Shown here one piece after another: positions 8,844-18,013 of a stretch of DNA of 35,101 bases. Source of the stretch: Burkholderiaceae bacterium. Lineage in GTDB: Bacteria; Pseudomonadota; Gammaproteobacteria; Burkholderiales; Burkholderiaceae_B. The DNA lies in contig SCSG01000021.1 of assembly GCA_004322135.1 (NCBI GenBank), forward strand, positions 1-35,101. Direction: 5' to 3'. Within the stretch, counting starts at the first letter, position 1. Each line of letters begins with the position of its first letter. The notes below the pieces were generated by a model. It saw nothing but the letters and a program-made list of their open reading frames with translations. It did no database searches and had not been told where the DNA came from. The position numbers and the translations under genes were made by a program.

Positions 8844-9830
8844 GTGAGCCAGCAAGTAAAAGCCATACGTGTAGACGTGAACGGCGGGCCGGAAGTATTG
8901 AAGCTTGTCAGCGTGGATGTACCCGAACCCGGAGCCAACGAAGTCCGCATAAGGCAAAAGGTAGCCGGCCTGAATTTTGTCGATATTTATTTCCGTTCGG
9001 GGCATTACAAGCATCCACTGCCGCATGGCCTGGGCAATGAAGCCTCGGGTGTGGTCGAGACGGTTGGCAGCGACGTCCGGCATCTGAAAGTGGGTGATCG
9101 CGTGGCCTATGGTTCGGGGCCTCTGGGCGCCTACGCCGAAATGTGCAACGTGCCAGCATCGGCAGTCGTCAAGCTGCCGGCGTCCATAAGTTTCGAAGAA
9201 GGTGCCGCGATCATGCTCAAGGGGCTGACGGCGCAGTACTTGCTGCGCCAGACCTATCGGCTGCAGGGGGGTGAAACAATTTTGTTTCATGCAGCGGCAG
9301 GCGGAGTTGGGCTCATTGCCTGCCAGTGGGCCAGTGCACTGGGCGTAAAGGTCATCGGCACGGCGTCTGGTCCGGAAAAGGTCGCGTTAGCCAAGGCCAA
9401 CGGTGCCTGGGAGGTTATCGACTATTCGCGCGAAAATATTGTTGACCGCGTCATGGCATTGACGGGCGGTAAGAAGGTTCCGGTTGTGTATGACGGCGTG
9501 GGCAAGGACACCTGGCTCTCGTCTCTCGATTGTCTGCAGCCGCGCGGGCTGATGGTCAGTTTTGGCAGCGCGTCCGGGCCTGTCGAAGACGTCAATCTGG
9601 GTATCCTTTCCACCAAAGGGTCCCTGTACGTCACGCGTCCCACGTTGCGCGACTTCGTCCCTACGTACGAAAAACTGAAAGCAGCGGCTGACGACTTGTT
9701 CAGCGTGGTACGTTCGGGCAAGGTCAAGGTGCGTATCGGTCAGCGCTTTTCGCTAAGCCACGTCGCCGACGCACACAGGGCTTTGGCAGGCCGAAAGACT
9801 GTGGGCGCTACGATCCTGACGCTAGACTAG
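8844..9830 (+). CDS. NADPH:quinone oxidoreductase, zinc-independent MDR family
   Basis: The 328-residue protein is of the quinone-oxidoreductase (Qor/zeta-crystallin) branch of medium-chain dehydrogenases, which reduce quinones or enones with NADPH. The N-terminal domain shows GGPEVLKLVSVDVPEPGANEVRIR and AGLNFVDIYFRSGHY. The cofactor-binding Rossmann motif is HAAAGGVGLIACQWA (about residues 151-165). The zinc ligands of alcohol dehydrogenases are absent, as expected for this branch. The GTG start at 8844 is supported by AGGAG six bases upstream. It stands alone between the YjgR-like gene and the convergent fbp. Physiological substrate unknown. Confidence 0.9.
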   Translation: MSQQVKAIRVDVNGGPEVLKLVSVDVPEPGANEVRIRQKVAGLNFVDIYFRSGHYKHPLPHGLGNEASGVVETVGSDVRHLKVGDRVAYGSGPLGAYAEMCNVPASAVVKLPASISFEEGAAIMLKGLTAQYLLRQTYRLQGGETILFHAAAGGVGLIACQWASALGVKVIGTASGPEKVALAKANGAWEVIDYSRENIVDRVMALTGGKKVPVVYDGVGKDTWLSSLDCLQPRGLMVSFGSASGPVEDVNLGILSTKGSLYVTRPTLRDFVPTYEKLKAAADDLFSVVRSGKVKVRIGQRFSLSHVADAHRALAGRKTVGATILTLD

Positions 9831-9885
9831 GCATCCGCGCACAGGCAAAGGTGGCGGCCCGCCATGCGAGCCACCACGACGTGAA

Positions 9886-10902
9886 TTACGCCTGGCCTTT
9901 CAGGTGGTAGCCCCGTACGCGCACTACTTCGTTTTTTGAGCCCAGCACGACGCCTACACGCTGATGCAGGGCTGACGGCTGGGTATCCAGGATGCGCCGT
10001 TCTCCGTCAGTGGCCATGCCGCCCGCCTGCTCGACGATGAAGCTCATGGGGTTGGCTTCGTACATAAGGCGCAGTTTGCCTTTTTTACCCGTGGGGCGCT
10101 GGTCGCGTGGGTACATGAAGACCCCACCGCGTGTCATGATGCGATGTACGTCGGCAACCATCGAGGCGATCCAGCGCATATTGAAGTTTTTTGCCAGAGG
10201 CCCCGCTTCGCCGGCAAGGCAGTCGTCAATGTAGCGCTTCACCGGGGCTTCCCAGTGACGCATATTGGACATGTTTATGGCGAATTCGCTGGTGTCTTCA
10301 GGAATGGTCATTTTTTCGGATGTCAGGGTCCACGTACCCGTTTCACTATCCAGCGTGAATCCGGCCACCCCTTCACCCACCGTTAGCACCAGCATCGTCT
10401 GTGGCCCGTATACGGCATAGCCGGCCGCCACTTGGGAGGTGCCTGGCTGCAGAAAGTCGACTTCTTCAATGCGGCGGGTTTTGGCCGCTTCCGGTGCTCG
10501 CAACACCGAAAAGATTGTCCCGATGGAAACGTTCACGTCAATGTTGGACGATCCGTCCAGCGGGTCGAATAGCAGCAGGTAACCGCCCTGGGGATATTCG
10601 TTTGGGATACGGTGGATGGTTTCCATTTCTTCGGAAGCCATACCCATAAGGCTGCCGCCCCATTCATTGGCTTCGAGAAGGATTTCGTTGGACAGGACAT
10701 CCAGCTTCTTCTGTATTTCGCCCTGCACGTTCTCCGTTCCCAGGCTGCCCAGGACACCCCCAAGAGCGCCTTTGCTGACGGTGTGTCCGATGGCCTTGCA
10801 TGCGCGCGCCACCGTTTCGATAAGCAGTCTCAGCTCGGCCGTCACGGCCTGGCCGCCGCGTTGTCGTTCGACGAGATACTGCGTGAGAGTTTTGCGCTTC
10901 AA
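9886..10902 (-). CDS. fbp: Fructose-1,6-bisphosphatase class 1
   Basis: The 338-residue enzyme hydrolyses fructose 1,6-bisphosphate to fructose 6-phosphate in gluconeogenesis. The metal-binding signature [24 protein letters not shown] (about residues 107-130) is intact, as are the EYPQGGYLL lead-in, the [15 protein letters not shown] segment and the substrate-binding [23 protein letters not shown] block. [20 protein letters not shown] near the C-terminus is also typical. It begins 12 bases after the pepN stop, so both probably share a transcript. It converges on the quinone oxidoreductase gene. Confidence 0.97.
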   Translation of the reverse strand: MKRKTLTQYLVERQRGGQAVTAELRLLIETVARACKAIGHTVSKGALGGVLGSLGTENVQGEIQKKLDVLSNEILLEANEWGGSLMGMASEEMETIHRIPNEYPQGGYLLLFDPLDGSSNIDVNVSIGTIFSVLRAPEAAKTRRIEEVDFLQPGTSQVAAGYAVYGPQTMLVLTVGEGVAGFTLDSETGTWTLTSEKMTIPEDTSEFAINMSNMRHWEAPVKRYIDDCLAGEAGPLAKNFNMRWIASMVADVHRIMTRGGVFMYPRDQRPTGKKGKLRLMYEANPMSFIVEQAGGMATDGERRILDTQPSALHQRVGVVLGSKNEVVRVRGYHLKGQA

Positions 10903-10914
10903 ATGTGGCTCCTG

Positions 10915-13611
10915 CTAGATTTTTAATGCTTTGGTCACGATCTCGGCAACATTGCGCGAGAGTGGGGGGTGTTGCTGAATGCGTTCGTAGCATTTCCTGA
11001 TCGCGTCGCGGTTGGATGGGATGAAGCGCGACCAGTTGTCGAAAGCGCGTGCCAGACGGGCCGCGATTTCGGGGTTGAGGTCGTTCAGGGCAATGACTTG
11101 GTCAGCCCAGAATTCGTAGCCCTCAGTGGTGTGTGCACCCTGCAGGTTGTTCATGCAGAATTGAAAAATAAGCGAGCGTGCACGGTTCGGGTTGCGCAGC
11201 GTGAACGCCGGATGTTTCATCAACGTATGCACCGTGTCCACACGGGTGGATGGCGCGGTAGCCTGCAGCGCGAACCAGCGATCGACGACCAGTGGGTCGT
11301 GTTGCCATTGCTGGTAAAAATCGGCAAGAGCCTGCGCACGCGTCGGGGCATCGGCGTAATTGACGATGGCTGAAAGCCCGCCCATGCGATCGGTCATGTT
11401 GCTGGCGTCATGGTATTGCTTTTGCGCCTTGGCCGGCGCTTGCGGATGTTCGCCTGCCATCAGGTATGTCAGGGCAAGGTTCTTTAGCGAGCGCCAGCCC
11501 GCCGATTGCGCGTCTGCAGAGTAAGGTGCGTCGCCGATCGTGCGTTCGGCGAGGTCATAAGTTTCCAGCCAGATGGTTGCCATGGCCTTGCCCAACTCGG
11601 CACGCAGGTGCCGGCGTGCATGGGCAACCGCTGCGGGGTCCATGGGTACGGTTTTTTCGAGCAGGATTTTTTCGCCCGGCAGCGTCAGGGCGCGACTGCG
11701 GTAGGCCGGAGTCAGCAGCGTATTCTGCGAAATTGCGCTCCAGGTCTGGATGAAATCCGGATCGACCACCAGGGGCGCGCTGGCTTGCGTAGCGGCGATG
11801 AGTTTCAGCAACTGACGAGTGGCCAATTCCTGACCGGCTTCCCACCGTGCGAATGGATCCGTGTCGTGCCGCGCCAACAGACCAAGCTGCGCATTGGTGT
11901 ATTGGTAGTCCACGATCACGGGTGCCGAGAAGTTACGCAGCAGGGATGGGACGGGCTCGCTGGGAATGTCGTGGAACTCCCAGGTTTGCTGCTTTTGATC
12001 CAGCTCGAGTATGACCGTGTCGCGGGTTTCGCCGTTGTGTTTAAGCGCTATGGGTTGCCCGTTTTCGTTGAGGAGGCCGATGGCGAATGGAATAAGCAGC
12101 GGCAGCTTTTCAACAGGCTTGCTCAACTTCTCTATGCCAACCGCTTCATTGTGCTGGGACAGCGTTATCGTGCAGGAGTGATCGGCCGAGTTGTAGCGCA
12201 GTTCGACTTTTACGTGAGGGGTACCCGCCTGGGAGTACCAGCGTCGGAAAATATCCAGGTTTTTGCCAGGATTTTGCTTGCGGTACACAGAATCCATGGC
12301 GTTGACGAAATCGTCGCACGTCACGGCGGAACCGTCGTGTCGCCGGAAGTACTCGTCCATGCCGGCGCGGAACCCCTGCTCACCAAGCAGGGTGTGCTGC
12401 ATGCGTATGACTTCGGCGCCTTTCTCGTAGACGGTGGCGGTGTAGAAATTGCCTATCTCCTGGTAGCTCTCCGGGCGGATGGGGTGCGCCATGGGGCCCG
12501 CGTCTTCGGGAAATTGCGCCGTGCGCAGTGCGGTGACGTCGTCGATACGTTTTACGGCTCGGGCGCTGGCTGCCTGGCTTTCGGGTAGACCGCCGGCCAG
12601 CATGTCAGCCGAGAATTCCTGATCGCGAAAAACGGTAAGGCCTTCTTTCAGCGATATCTGGAACCAGTCGCGGCATGTCACGCGATTGCCTGTCCAGTTG
12701 TGAAAGTACTCATGTCCGATGACTCCTTCTATCGCACGAAAGCTTGCATCAGTGGCCGACTGCGGGTCAGCCAGCACGTAGGACGAATTGAAAATGTTGA
12801 GGCCCTTGTTTTCCATGGCACCCATGTTGAAATCCCGCGCTGCCACTACCATGAAACGGTCCAGATCCAACTCCAGGCCAAAGCGCGTCTCGTCCCATTT
12901 CACTGCCCGCCCAAGGCTTGCCAGTGCCCATGCGGTCTTGTTTTCGGAACCACGGTCGCTGTAGATCTGAAGCAGCGCCTTGCGGTTGCTGGCGGTAAGG
13001 ATGGACTGTTCACGATAACTGAAGTCGCCCGCCACAAGCGCAAAAAGATAGCAGGGCTTGGGGTGGGGATCTTCCCATTGGACTTCGTGCCTGCCATCGG
13101 GCAAATCGCGATTATGCTGCAGATTGCCGTTGGACAGAAGGAGCGGATGGTTGGTTTTGTCCGCGCGCAGCGTTACATGGTAGCGTGACATGACATCGGG
13201 CCGATCGGGGAACCATGTTATGCGGCGAAAGCCCTGAGCTTCGCATTGTGTAAAGAGGCTGTTGCCCGATACGTACAGCCCCATGAGCGTGGAATTTTCC
13301 GCAGGCCGGCACAGGCTGACGATCTTCAGCGTGAATGCAGACTTAGTGGGGAAGACGGTGAGGGTTTCGTCGTTCAGCTGGTAGTCGCCAACCGGAAGGG
13401 CGCGATCATCCATGGCGATCGATACCAGTGAGAGATCCTGCCCATTGAGCACCAGCGGATGGTTTTGCTCTGTGGCGCGTTCGAATGACAGTGTGGCGGT
13501 AACTTGCGTTTGTGTCTTGTCCAGGTCGAAGGCCAGTGCGACGTGTGGTAGCCGGTAGGGGTAGGGCTGGTAGTCATGACGGGAAATAGTTGGTGCAGTA
13601 TCGGAACGCAT
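10915..13611 (-). CDS. pepN: Aminopeptidase N (M1 family)
   Basis: The 898-residue zinc metallopeptidase removes N-terminal residues from peptides in the cytoplasm. The substrate N-terminus-binding GAMENKGLNIFN is at residues 264-275, and the zinc site HEYFHNW (H300, E301, H304) is completed by E323 in LKEGLTVFRDQEFS. The C-terminal domain ends SRNVAEIVTKALKI. Length and order match E. coli PepN (870 residues). No signal peptide is seen. fbp follows after 12 bases. The 180 bases upstream, shared with the divergent lipoprotein gene, must carry promoters for both, but I cannot name convincing boxes. Confidence 0.97.
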   Translation of the reverse strand: MRSDTAPTISRHDYQPYPYRLPHVALAFDLDKTQTQVTATLSFERATEQNHPLVLNGQDLSLVSIAMDDRALPVGDYQLNDETLTVFPTKSAFTLKIVSLCRPAENSTLMGLYVSGNSLFTQCEAQGFRRITWFPDRPDVMSRYHVTLRADKTNHPLLLSNGNLQHNRDLPDGRHEVQWEDPHPKPCYLFALVAGDFSYREQSILTASNRKALLQIYSDRGSENKTAWALASLGRAVKWDETRFGLELDLDRFMVVAARDFNMGAMENKGLNIFNSSYVLADPQSATDASFRAIEGVIGHEYFHNWTGNRVTCRDWFQISLKEGLTVFRDQEFSADMLAGGLPESQAASARAVKRIDDVTALRTAQFPEDAGPMAHPIRPESYQEIGNFYTATVYEKGAEVIRMQHTLLGEQGFRAGMDEYFRRHDGSAVTCDDFVNAMDSVYRKQNPGKNLDIFRRWYSQAGTPHVKVELRYNSADHSCTITLSQHNEAVGIEKLSKPVEKLPLLIPFAIGLLNENGQPIALKHNGETRDTVILELDQKQQTWEFHDIPSEPVPSLLRNFSAPVIVDYQYTNAQLGLLARHDTDPFARWEAGQELATRQLLKLIAATQASAPLVVDPDFIQTWSAISQNTLLTPAYRSRALTLPGEKILLEKTVPMDPAAVAHARRHLRAELGKAMATIWLETYDLAERTIGDAPYSADAQSAGWRSLKNLALTYLMAGEHPQAPAKAQKQYHDASNMTDRMGGLSAIVNYADAPTRAQALADFYQQWQHDPLVVDRWFALQATAPSTRVDTVHTLMKHPAFTLRNPNRARSLIFQFCMNNLQGAHTTEGYEFWADQVIALNDLNPEIAARLARAFDNWSRFIPSNRDAIRKCYERIQQHPPLSRNVAEIVTKALKI

Positions 13612-13793
13612 GGCGGAAACCTGACAAGGTCTGGAGGTGGAAAGTCTTCATTGTAGTATTTGCGTTTTGATGATTGCGCAATAAGGTGTTTTTGCGTGGA
13701 TAATGCAACCTTGAGCTCCAGGGACGGTCTTATTGATTGGCTGGGTTCGGTGGCCTTCTAATGGTTTGTCTGTAAGGAATCGAGGTGGTGCTT

Positions 13794-14426
13794 ATGTTTC
13801 TACGCTATGGACAAGTGTTCGGAGTTGGGTCGCGCGCTGTGCTGGCGTTGGCAAGCCTTCTCGTTCTGGCCAGTTGCACAGTCATTCCAACCTGGTCGGC
13901 GCGTGTAACCAGTTACCAGCAGTGGCCACCCGATGCAGTGGGCAAGACCTATCGTATTGTCCCGGGGCATGGGCAGGCGGGCAACCTGCAATTTCAAACG
14001 TTCTCGGATATGGTGCGTGCCAATATTGGTCGTACGGGCCTGGTTGAGGCCGCACCTGGCCAACGGGCCCGATTTGACGTGTCGCTGGAATATGGCAATC
14101 CAGTAACCAATACCTGGACGCAGCAGTATGCGGATCCCTATTTTTATAATGGCTACGGCCCGTGGGGAGGATATTATCGCGGCTGGGGAGGTGGGCCTTA
14201 TTATGCGCCGCCGGTAGTGAATGTTCCGGTGCAGGTATATAACAATTTCCTGACGGTCATTATCAAGGACAGTGCGCGCGGTAATGTCGAGGTATATAGA
14301 TCCGGCGCGCAAAGCGAATCACCGCGCGATAATCTATTGGTGGTCATGCCCTATCTGGCCCGTGCGGTGTTTGACGGTTTCCCGGGAAACAACGGACAGG
14401 TGCGTGTTGTGCAATATCAAAGGTAA
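13794..14426 (+). CDS. DUF4136-type outer-membrane lipoprotein, function unknown
   Basis: The 210-residue product has a hydrophobic signal sequence ending in the lipobox LVLASC, so it should be lipidated on cysteine and carried through the inner membrane. The mature part resembles the DUF4136 family: TWSARVTSYQQWP at the N-terminus, a glycine/tyrosine-rich centre (FYNGYGPWGGYYRGWGGG) and a C-terminal beta-rich stretch ending in VRVVQYQR. The start is ambiguous: in-frame GTG codons at 13785 and 13788 precede the ATG at 13794, which I prefer because a GAGGTGG stretch sits about six bases before it. It stands alone, divergent from pepN and convergent with the H-NS-family gene. The family has no firm function. 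Confidence 0.75.
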   Translation: MFLRYGQVFGVGSRAVLALASLLVLASCTVIPTWSARVTSYQQWPPDAVGKTYRIVPGHGQAGNLQFQTFSDMVRANIGRTGLVEAAPGQRARFDVSLEYGNPVTNTWTQQYADPYFYNGYGPWGGYYRGWGGGPYYAPPVVNVPVQVYNNFLTVIIKDSARGNVEVYRSGAQSESPRDNLLVVMPYLARAVFDGFPGNNGQVRVVQYQR

Positions 14427-14461
14427 GCGTGTATTCGGCCCGATATGGTTTCGGTGCCGTA

Positions 14462-14824
14462 TTACTGGACGATAAGGAAGTCGCTGCGTGCCTTCCCCTG
14501 TGCTTCGGCTGCGGACACCCAGCGCGGTGGCTTGCCCCGACCCGTCCAGGTTTCGCCTGATTCAGGATTGCGATATTTGGGTGGCACCTTGCGTGTTGCC
14601 TTGGGTGCGGCACCGCTTTCGGTCTTGCGTGCGGTCGATGCCGGTTTCCGGTTCAGGGCAACGGTCAGCTCGGCCAGGGTAATATTGTATTTGCGCATCG
14701 ACTGGATAATAGAGCCGATTACAGGATTGCGTCGCTTGGCTTGAAGAGCCTTGGCCTGTTTTTGAAGACGGGTTATTTCTTTTTCGATCTTTAGTTGTAG
14801 GGCGGCGTAATTGTCACGCGTCAT
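14462..14824 (-). CDS. H-NS family histone-like nucleoid protein
   Basis: The 120-residue protein has an N-terminal coiled-coil dimerisation part rich in K/E/Q (MTRDNYAALQLKIEKEITRLQKQAKAL) and the H-NS DNA-binding core YRNPESGETWTGRGKPPRWV (about residues 84-103). The layout is that of betaproteobacterial H-NS-like proteins such as Bordetella BpH3. Such proteins bind A+T-rich DNA and silence transferred genes. The ATG at 14824 is preferred because CAGGAGC lies about seven bases upstream; the open frame extends to 14905 without a better start. About 90 bases upstream lies a markedly A+T-rich stretch (14931-15000) that could serve autoregulation (inference). Confidence 0.92.
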   Translation of the reverse strand: MTRDNYAALQLKIEKEITRLQKQAKALQAKRRNPVIGSIIQSMRKYNITLAELTVALNRKPASTARKTESGAAPKATRKVPPKYRNPESGETWTGRGKPPRWVSAAEAQGKARSDFLIVQ

Positions 14825-15048
14825 TCGTTTGCTCCTGGAATGATGATTTGAATATAACGTGGGTGCACCTGGATAATGACGGGGAGTATCTTTGCTTGGC
14901 AACAAGGTGTTATATGCCGTGATGTTATTACAAAACTGTTGCTGATGGTGGGTTTTTGCTTATTGTGCTTTTAAATATTAAGTTTTTATTATTTTAATGG
15001 AATACGGAATCCGATTAACGCCAGCTTCCGGCTAAACCAAGTAAAGCC

Positions 15049-15867
15049 ATGGTATCAATCAGGAAAAAATTTCGCGTGGCGGCCATTCAAATGGTTTCGT
15101 CCACATTGCTTGAAGATAATCTGGAACAGGCAGCCGGACTTATTGCCCGAGCTGTGGCCGACGGCGCCGAGCTTGTTGCCCTGCCCGAGTATTTCTGCCT
15201 GCTGGGGCGTCGTGATCACGACAAGATTGAACTGGCCGAAGCGCTGGGGCGCGGCCCCGTTCAAAGTTTCCTTGGCGAACAGGCCAAGCGCCACAATATA
15301 TGGCTGGTTGGTGGCACGTTGCCACTTGAAAGTCCCGATACCACCCGTATATATAACTCGAGTCTTGTATTTACCCCAGAAGGCGCGCGTGTGGCGCGTT
15401 ACGACAAGATTCATTTATTTGGTTTTCAGAAAGGTAGTGAATCCTATGATGAATCGGCGTCGATTCGCCCTGGTGAAAACTGCCCCCAGGTGTTCGACGC
15501 GCCCTGCGGAAAGACGGGGCTTTCCATTTGTTACGATTTGCGCTTCCCCGAGTTATTCCGCGCCATGGGCGAGGTCTCGCTCATTGTTTTGCCGTCAGCC
15601 TTCACCTATACGACGGGGGCGTCACACTGGGATATCCTGGTGCGTGCGCGTGCCATTGAAAACCAGTGCTATATGCTGGCGCCGGCACAAGGGGGCGTGC
15701 ACGAAAATGGCAGACGAACCTGGGGGCATTCTGTTCTAATCGATCCATGGGGCGAAGTGGTTTCAAGTCTTGAAGAAGGCCCCGGGTTTGTGGCGGGCGA
15801 TGTCAGCCAGCGGCGCCTGGAAGATGTGCGCCAGGCTTTGCCCGCCCTGAAGCATCGAACGATGTAA
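15049..15867 (+). CDS. Nitrilase-superfamily amidase, Nit1/YbeM type
   Basis: The 272-residue enzyme belongs to the carbon-nitrogen hydrolase superfamily. The catalytic triad is visible: E47 in ALPEYF, K120 in RYDKIHLF and C161 in LSICYDLRFPELF. The sequence around these residues is that of the Nit1/YbeM branch, whose known activity is hydrolysis of deaminated glutathione formed by transaminase side reactions. A general omega-amidase role cannot be excluded. In many proteobacteria this gene precedes tldD, as here with a 30-base gap, so the two are likely co-transcribed. The yhdP-like gene that often comes before it is absent. Confidence 0.9.
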   Translation: MVSIRKKFRVAAIQMVSSTLLEDNLEQAAGLIARAVADGAELVALPEYFCLLGRRDHDKIELAEALGRGPVQSFLGEQAKRHNIWLVGGTLPLESPDTTRIYNSSLVFTPEGARVARYDKIHLFGFQKGSESYDESASIRPGENCPQVFDAPCGKTGLSICYDLRFPELFRAMGEVSLIVLPSAFTYTTGASHWDILVRARAIENQCYMLAPAQGGVHENGRRTWGHSVLIDPWGEVVSSLEEGPGFVAGDVSQRRLEDVRQALPALKHRTM

Positions 15868-15897
15868 ACGTTTTTATCCACATACGGTATAGCCATT

Positions 15898-17355
15898 ATG
15901 AAAATCGCGGAATCTGCCATCAGTGCATTGGCCACGGCCAAATCAGTCTTGCTCGACCCTTGGGGGCTGACTGAAACCGATATCACGCGTGCGCTGGGCG
16001 AAATATTCACGCATAAGGTCGATTATGCGGATCTGTATTTTCAATATACGCGTAGCGAAGGGTGGAGCCTTGAAGAGGGGATAGTCAAAACCGGAAGCTT
16101 CTCCATCGGCCAGGGCGTGGGTGTACGCGCCATCAGTGGCGAGAAAACGGCCTTTGCCTACTCTGATGCATTGTCGACCGATGCATTATTGTCATCGGCG
16201 CGGGCGGTGCGCACTATTGCCCGTCAGGGTGCAGGGCGTCAAAGGATCATTGTGCCGGGCGGTGAGCCCGGACATGCCCTGTATGCCCCCATCGATCCGC
16301 TGAACACCTTGTCGGCACCCGAAAAAGTGGCCTTGCTCGGCCGCGTCGAAGCCATGGCTCGTGCCGCCGACCCGCACGTTATCCAGGTGATGGCGGGGTT
16401 AGGTATGGAATACGATGTCGTGCTGGTGGCGGGTAGCGATGGACGTCTTGCGGCCGATGTGCGCCCCTTGGTGCGGTTGTCGCTTACCGTCATTGCCGAA
16501 CGTGACGGGCGTCGTGAAATGGGGCACGGTGGCGGCGGTGGCCGATCTGGCCTGGCATATTTCACAGACGATATTCTCCAGTCGTATGTCCAGCATGCGG
16601 TGCACGAAGCTCTGGTAAATCTCGAGGCCCGTCCCGCGCCGGCCGGCGAGATGACGGTCGTCCTGGGCTCCGGCTGGCCCGGCATACTGCTGCATGAGGC
16701 TGTAGGTCACGGTCTAGAGGGCGACTTCAATCGCAAGGGGTCCAGCGTGTTTTCCGGCCGCATCGGTCAGCAGGTTGCCTCCAAGGGCGTGACAGTTGTC
16801 GACGACGGTACGTTGGCCAATCGGCGCGGCTCGCTCAACATAGACGATGAAGGCAATGCCACCCAGCGCAATGTGTTGATCGAAGATGGCGTGCTCAAAG
16901 GATATATGCAGGATTCCCTGAACGCGCGGCTCATGAAAACTGCCGTTACCGGCAATGGGCGGCGTGAATCGTTTGCTCACCTGCCCATGCCGCGCATGAC
17001 CAATACGTACATGCTGGCGGGGGCGGAAGACCCGGGTGAAATACTCGCTTCGGTCAAAAAGGGGCTGTATGCGGCGAATTTTGGTGGCGGCCAGGTGGAC
17101 ATCACGAATGGCAAGTTTGTCTTTTCGGCGTCCGAGGCCTACATGATCGAAAACGGCAAAATCACGTATCCGGTCAAGGGGGCCACACTGATCGGCAGTG
17201 GCCCTGAAGCCATGAACCGAGTCAGCATGATAGGCAACGACCTGAAGCTGGACTCGGGAGTCGGGACGTGCGGAAAAGAAGGGCAAAGTGTCCCAGTGGG
17301 GGTCGGGATGCCTACCGTTCGCATGGATGGTCTGACTGTCGGCGGTACGGCCTGA
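15898..17355 (+). CDS. tldD: Metalloprotease TldD
   Basis: The 485-residue protein is TldD, the zinc-bearing half of the TldD/TldE (PmbA) heterodimeric protease, which degrades unfolded peptides and matures some modified peptides such as microcin B17. The zinc motif HEAVGH is at about residues 263-268 in [21 protein letters not shown]. Other family marks are [20 protein letters not shown] near the N-terminus, [10 protein letters not shown] and the C-terminal [30 protein letters not shown]. The partner gene pmbA is not in this window, which is normal since the two are usually unlinked. It is the last housekeeping gene before the ectoine module. Confidence 0.96.
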   Translation: MKIAESAISALATAKSVLLDPWGLTETDITRALGEIFTHKVDYADLYFQYTRSEGWSLEEGIVKTGSFSIGQGVGVRAISGEKTAFAYSDALSTDALLSSARAVRTIARQGAGRQRIIVPGGEPGHALYAPIDPLNTLSAPEKVALLGRVEAMARAADPHVIQVMAGLGMEYDVVLVAGSDGRLAADVRPLVRLSLTVIAERDGRREMGHGGGGGRSGLAYFTDDILQSYVQHAVHEALVNLEARPAPAGEMTVVLGSGWPGILLHEAVGHGLEGDFNRKGSSVFSGRIGQQVASKGVTVVDDGTLANRRGSLNIDDEGNATQRNVLIEDGVLKGYMQDSLNARLMKTAVTGNGRRESFAHLPMPRMTNTYMLAGAEDPGEILASVKKGLYAANFGGGQVDITNGKFVFSASEAYMIENGKITYPVKGATLIGSGPEAMNRVSMIGNDLKLDSGVGTCGKEGQSVPVGVGMPTVRMDGLTVGGTA

Positions 17356-17407
17356 CCCCAAAAGGCGCGAGTGTCACGAATTGCGGCATTTCGGGTAGTC
17401 CTGGCGG

Positions 17408-17436
17408 TTGACAGTATTGATTTATGGCCATATCAT
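17408..17436 (+). promoter_or_regulatory. Sigma-70-type promoter of the ectR-ectABCD transcript
   Basis: A perfect -35 box TTGACA (17408-17413) is separated by exactly 17 bases from TATCAT (17431-17436), which matches the -10 consensus at five of six positions. Transcription should start near 17443, about 30 bases before the MarR-type gene. The -10 box overlaps a perfect palindrome. This is the clearest promoter in the window by sequence. Confidence 0.8.
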
Positions 17437-17464
17437 TTCAATTGAAATTAATTTGATTGAAATT
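17435..17464 (+). promoter_or_regulatory. Candidate operator for the MarR-type regulator
   Basis: ATTTCAATTGAAAT (17435-17448) is a perfect 14-bp palindrome overlapping the -10 box and the predicted start of transcription. A second, imperfect copy with arms AATTT and AAATT follows at 17450-17464, so the half-site ATTGAAAT recurs 15 bases apart on the same face. This placement is typical of autorepression by MarR proteins. A near-identical palindrome occurs at the ehuB promoter (24625-24638). Confidence 0.65.
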
Positions 17465-17473
17465 TTTCGTGCC

Positions 17474-18013
17474 ATGAATGATCGTGTGGAAGATACTGAG
17501 GCGTACGATTTGCGCATCTTGCGTGCGCTGCGCCGCATCACCCGGCTTATTGCCCTGCACTCGCGCCAGTTGGCGGCGTGCAGCAACATAACTGCGCCAC
17601 AGCTGGTCTGCCTGCGCACGGTCGTGGATAGTGGGCAGCCCATTACCGCCACGGCGATCAGCCGTGAAATGCACGTCAGCCCCAGTACGGTGGTCGGCGT
17701 GCTCGACCGCCTTGAAGACAAGGGGCTGGTTCGCCGCGAGCGCGGCCATGTCGACCGCCGCATCGTCTTCGTATCTGCGACGGAAAAAGGGGTGGCCCTG
17801 GCCAGGACAACACCTTCTCCATTGCAAAAGAAACTTGCCGACGCGTTGAATGATTTGCCCGAACTTGAGCAGGCCGCCATTACTCTATCGCTGGAGCGCA
17901 TTGTCAGGCTCATAGAGATGAATGGCGTCACGCAAGCACATGTGGAGCCTGTCTCGCCAATTCTCGAGGTTCCCGACGGCGCAGTACCCCCCGAGTCGGG
18001 ATTGGTGGTTTGA
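17474..18013 (+). CDS. MarR-family regulator, probable ectoine operon regulator (EctR-like)
   Basis: The 179-residue protein has a winged helix-turn-helix of MarR type: ITATAISREMHVSPSTVVGVLDRLEDKGLVRRE followed by the wing DRRIVFVSATEKG. Helices on each side (RILRALRRITRLIALHSRQLA and the C-terminal LERIVRLIEM) would form the dimer interface. A proline-rich tail follows. The ATG at 17474 is used; upstream in-frame codons lie in the promoter. Its stop codon overlaps the start of ectA, which places it in the ectoine operon. EctR of halotolerant methylotrophs is a MarR-family repressor of ectABC, so the same role is inferred here, with autoregulation through the palindromes upstream. The gene symbol is left blank because homology to EctR proper was not tested. 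Confidence 0.85.
   Translation: MNDRVEDTEAYDLRILRALRRITRLIALHSRQLAACSNITAPQLVCLRTVVDSGQPITATAISREMHVSPSTVVGVLDRLEDKGLVRRERGHVDRRIVFVSATEKGVALARTTPSPLQKKLADALNDLPELEQAAITLSLERIVRLIEMNGVTQAHVEPVSPILEVPDGAVPPESGLVV

Noticed and set aside
9850-9875. GGTGGC/GCCACC inverted repeat between the quinone oxidoreductase gene and fbp as a terminator
   Set aside because: Six pairs with a 14-base loop and no T-run; not convincing as an intrinsic terminator.
11506-12588. A 360-codon plus-strand reading frame inside pepN
   Set aside because: It is the shadow of the certain pepN gene on the other strand, without start signals or motifs of its own.
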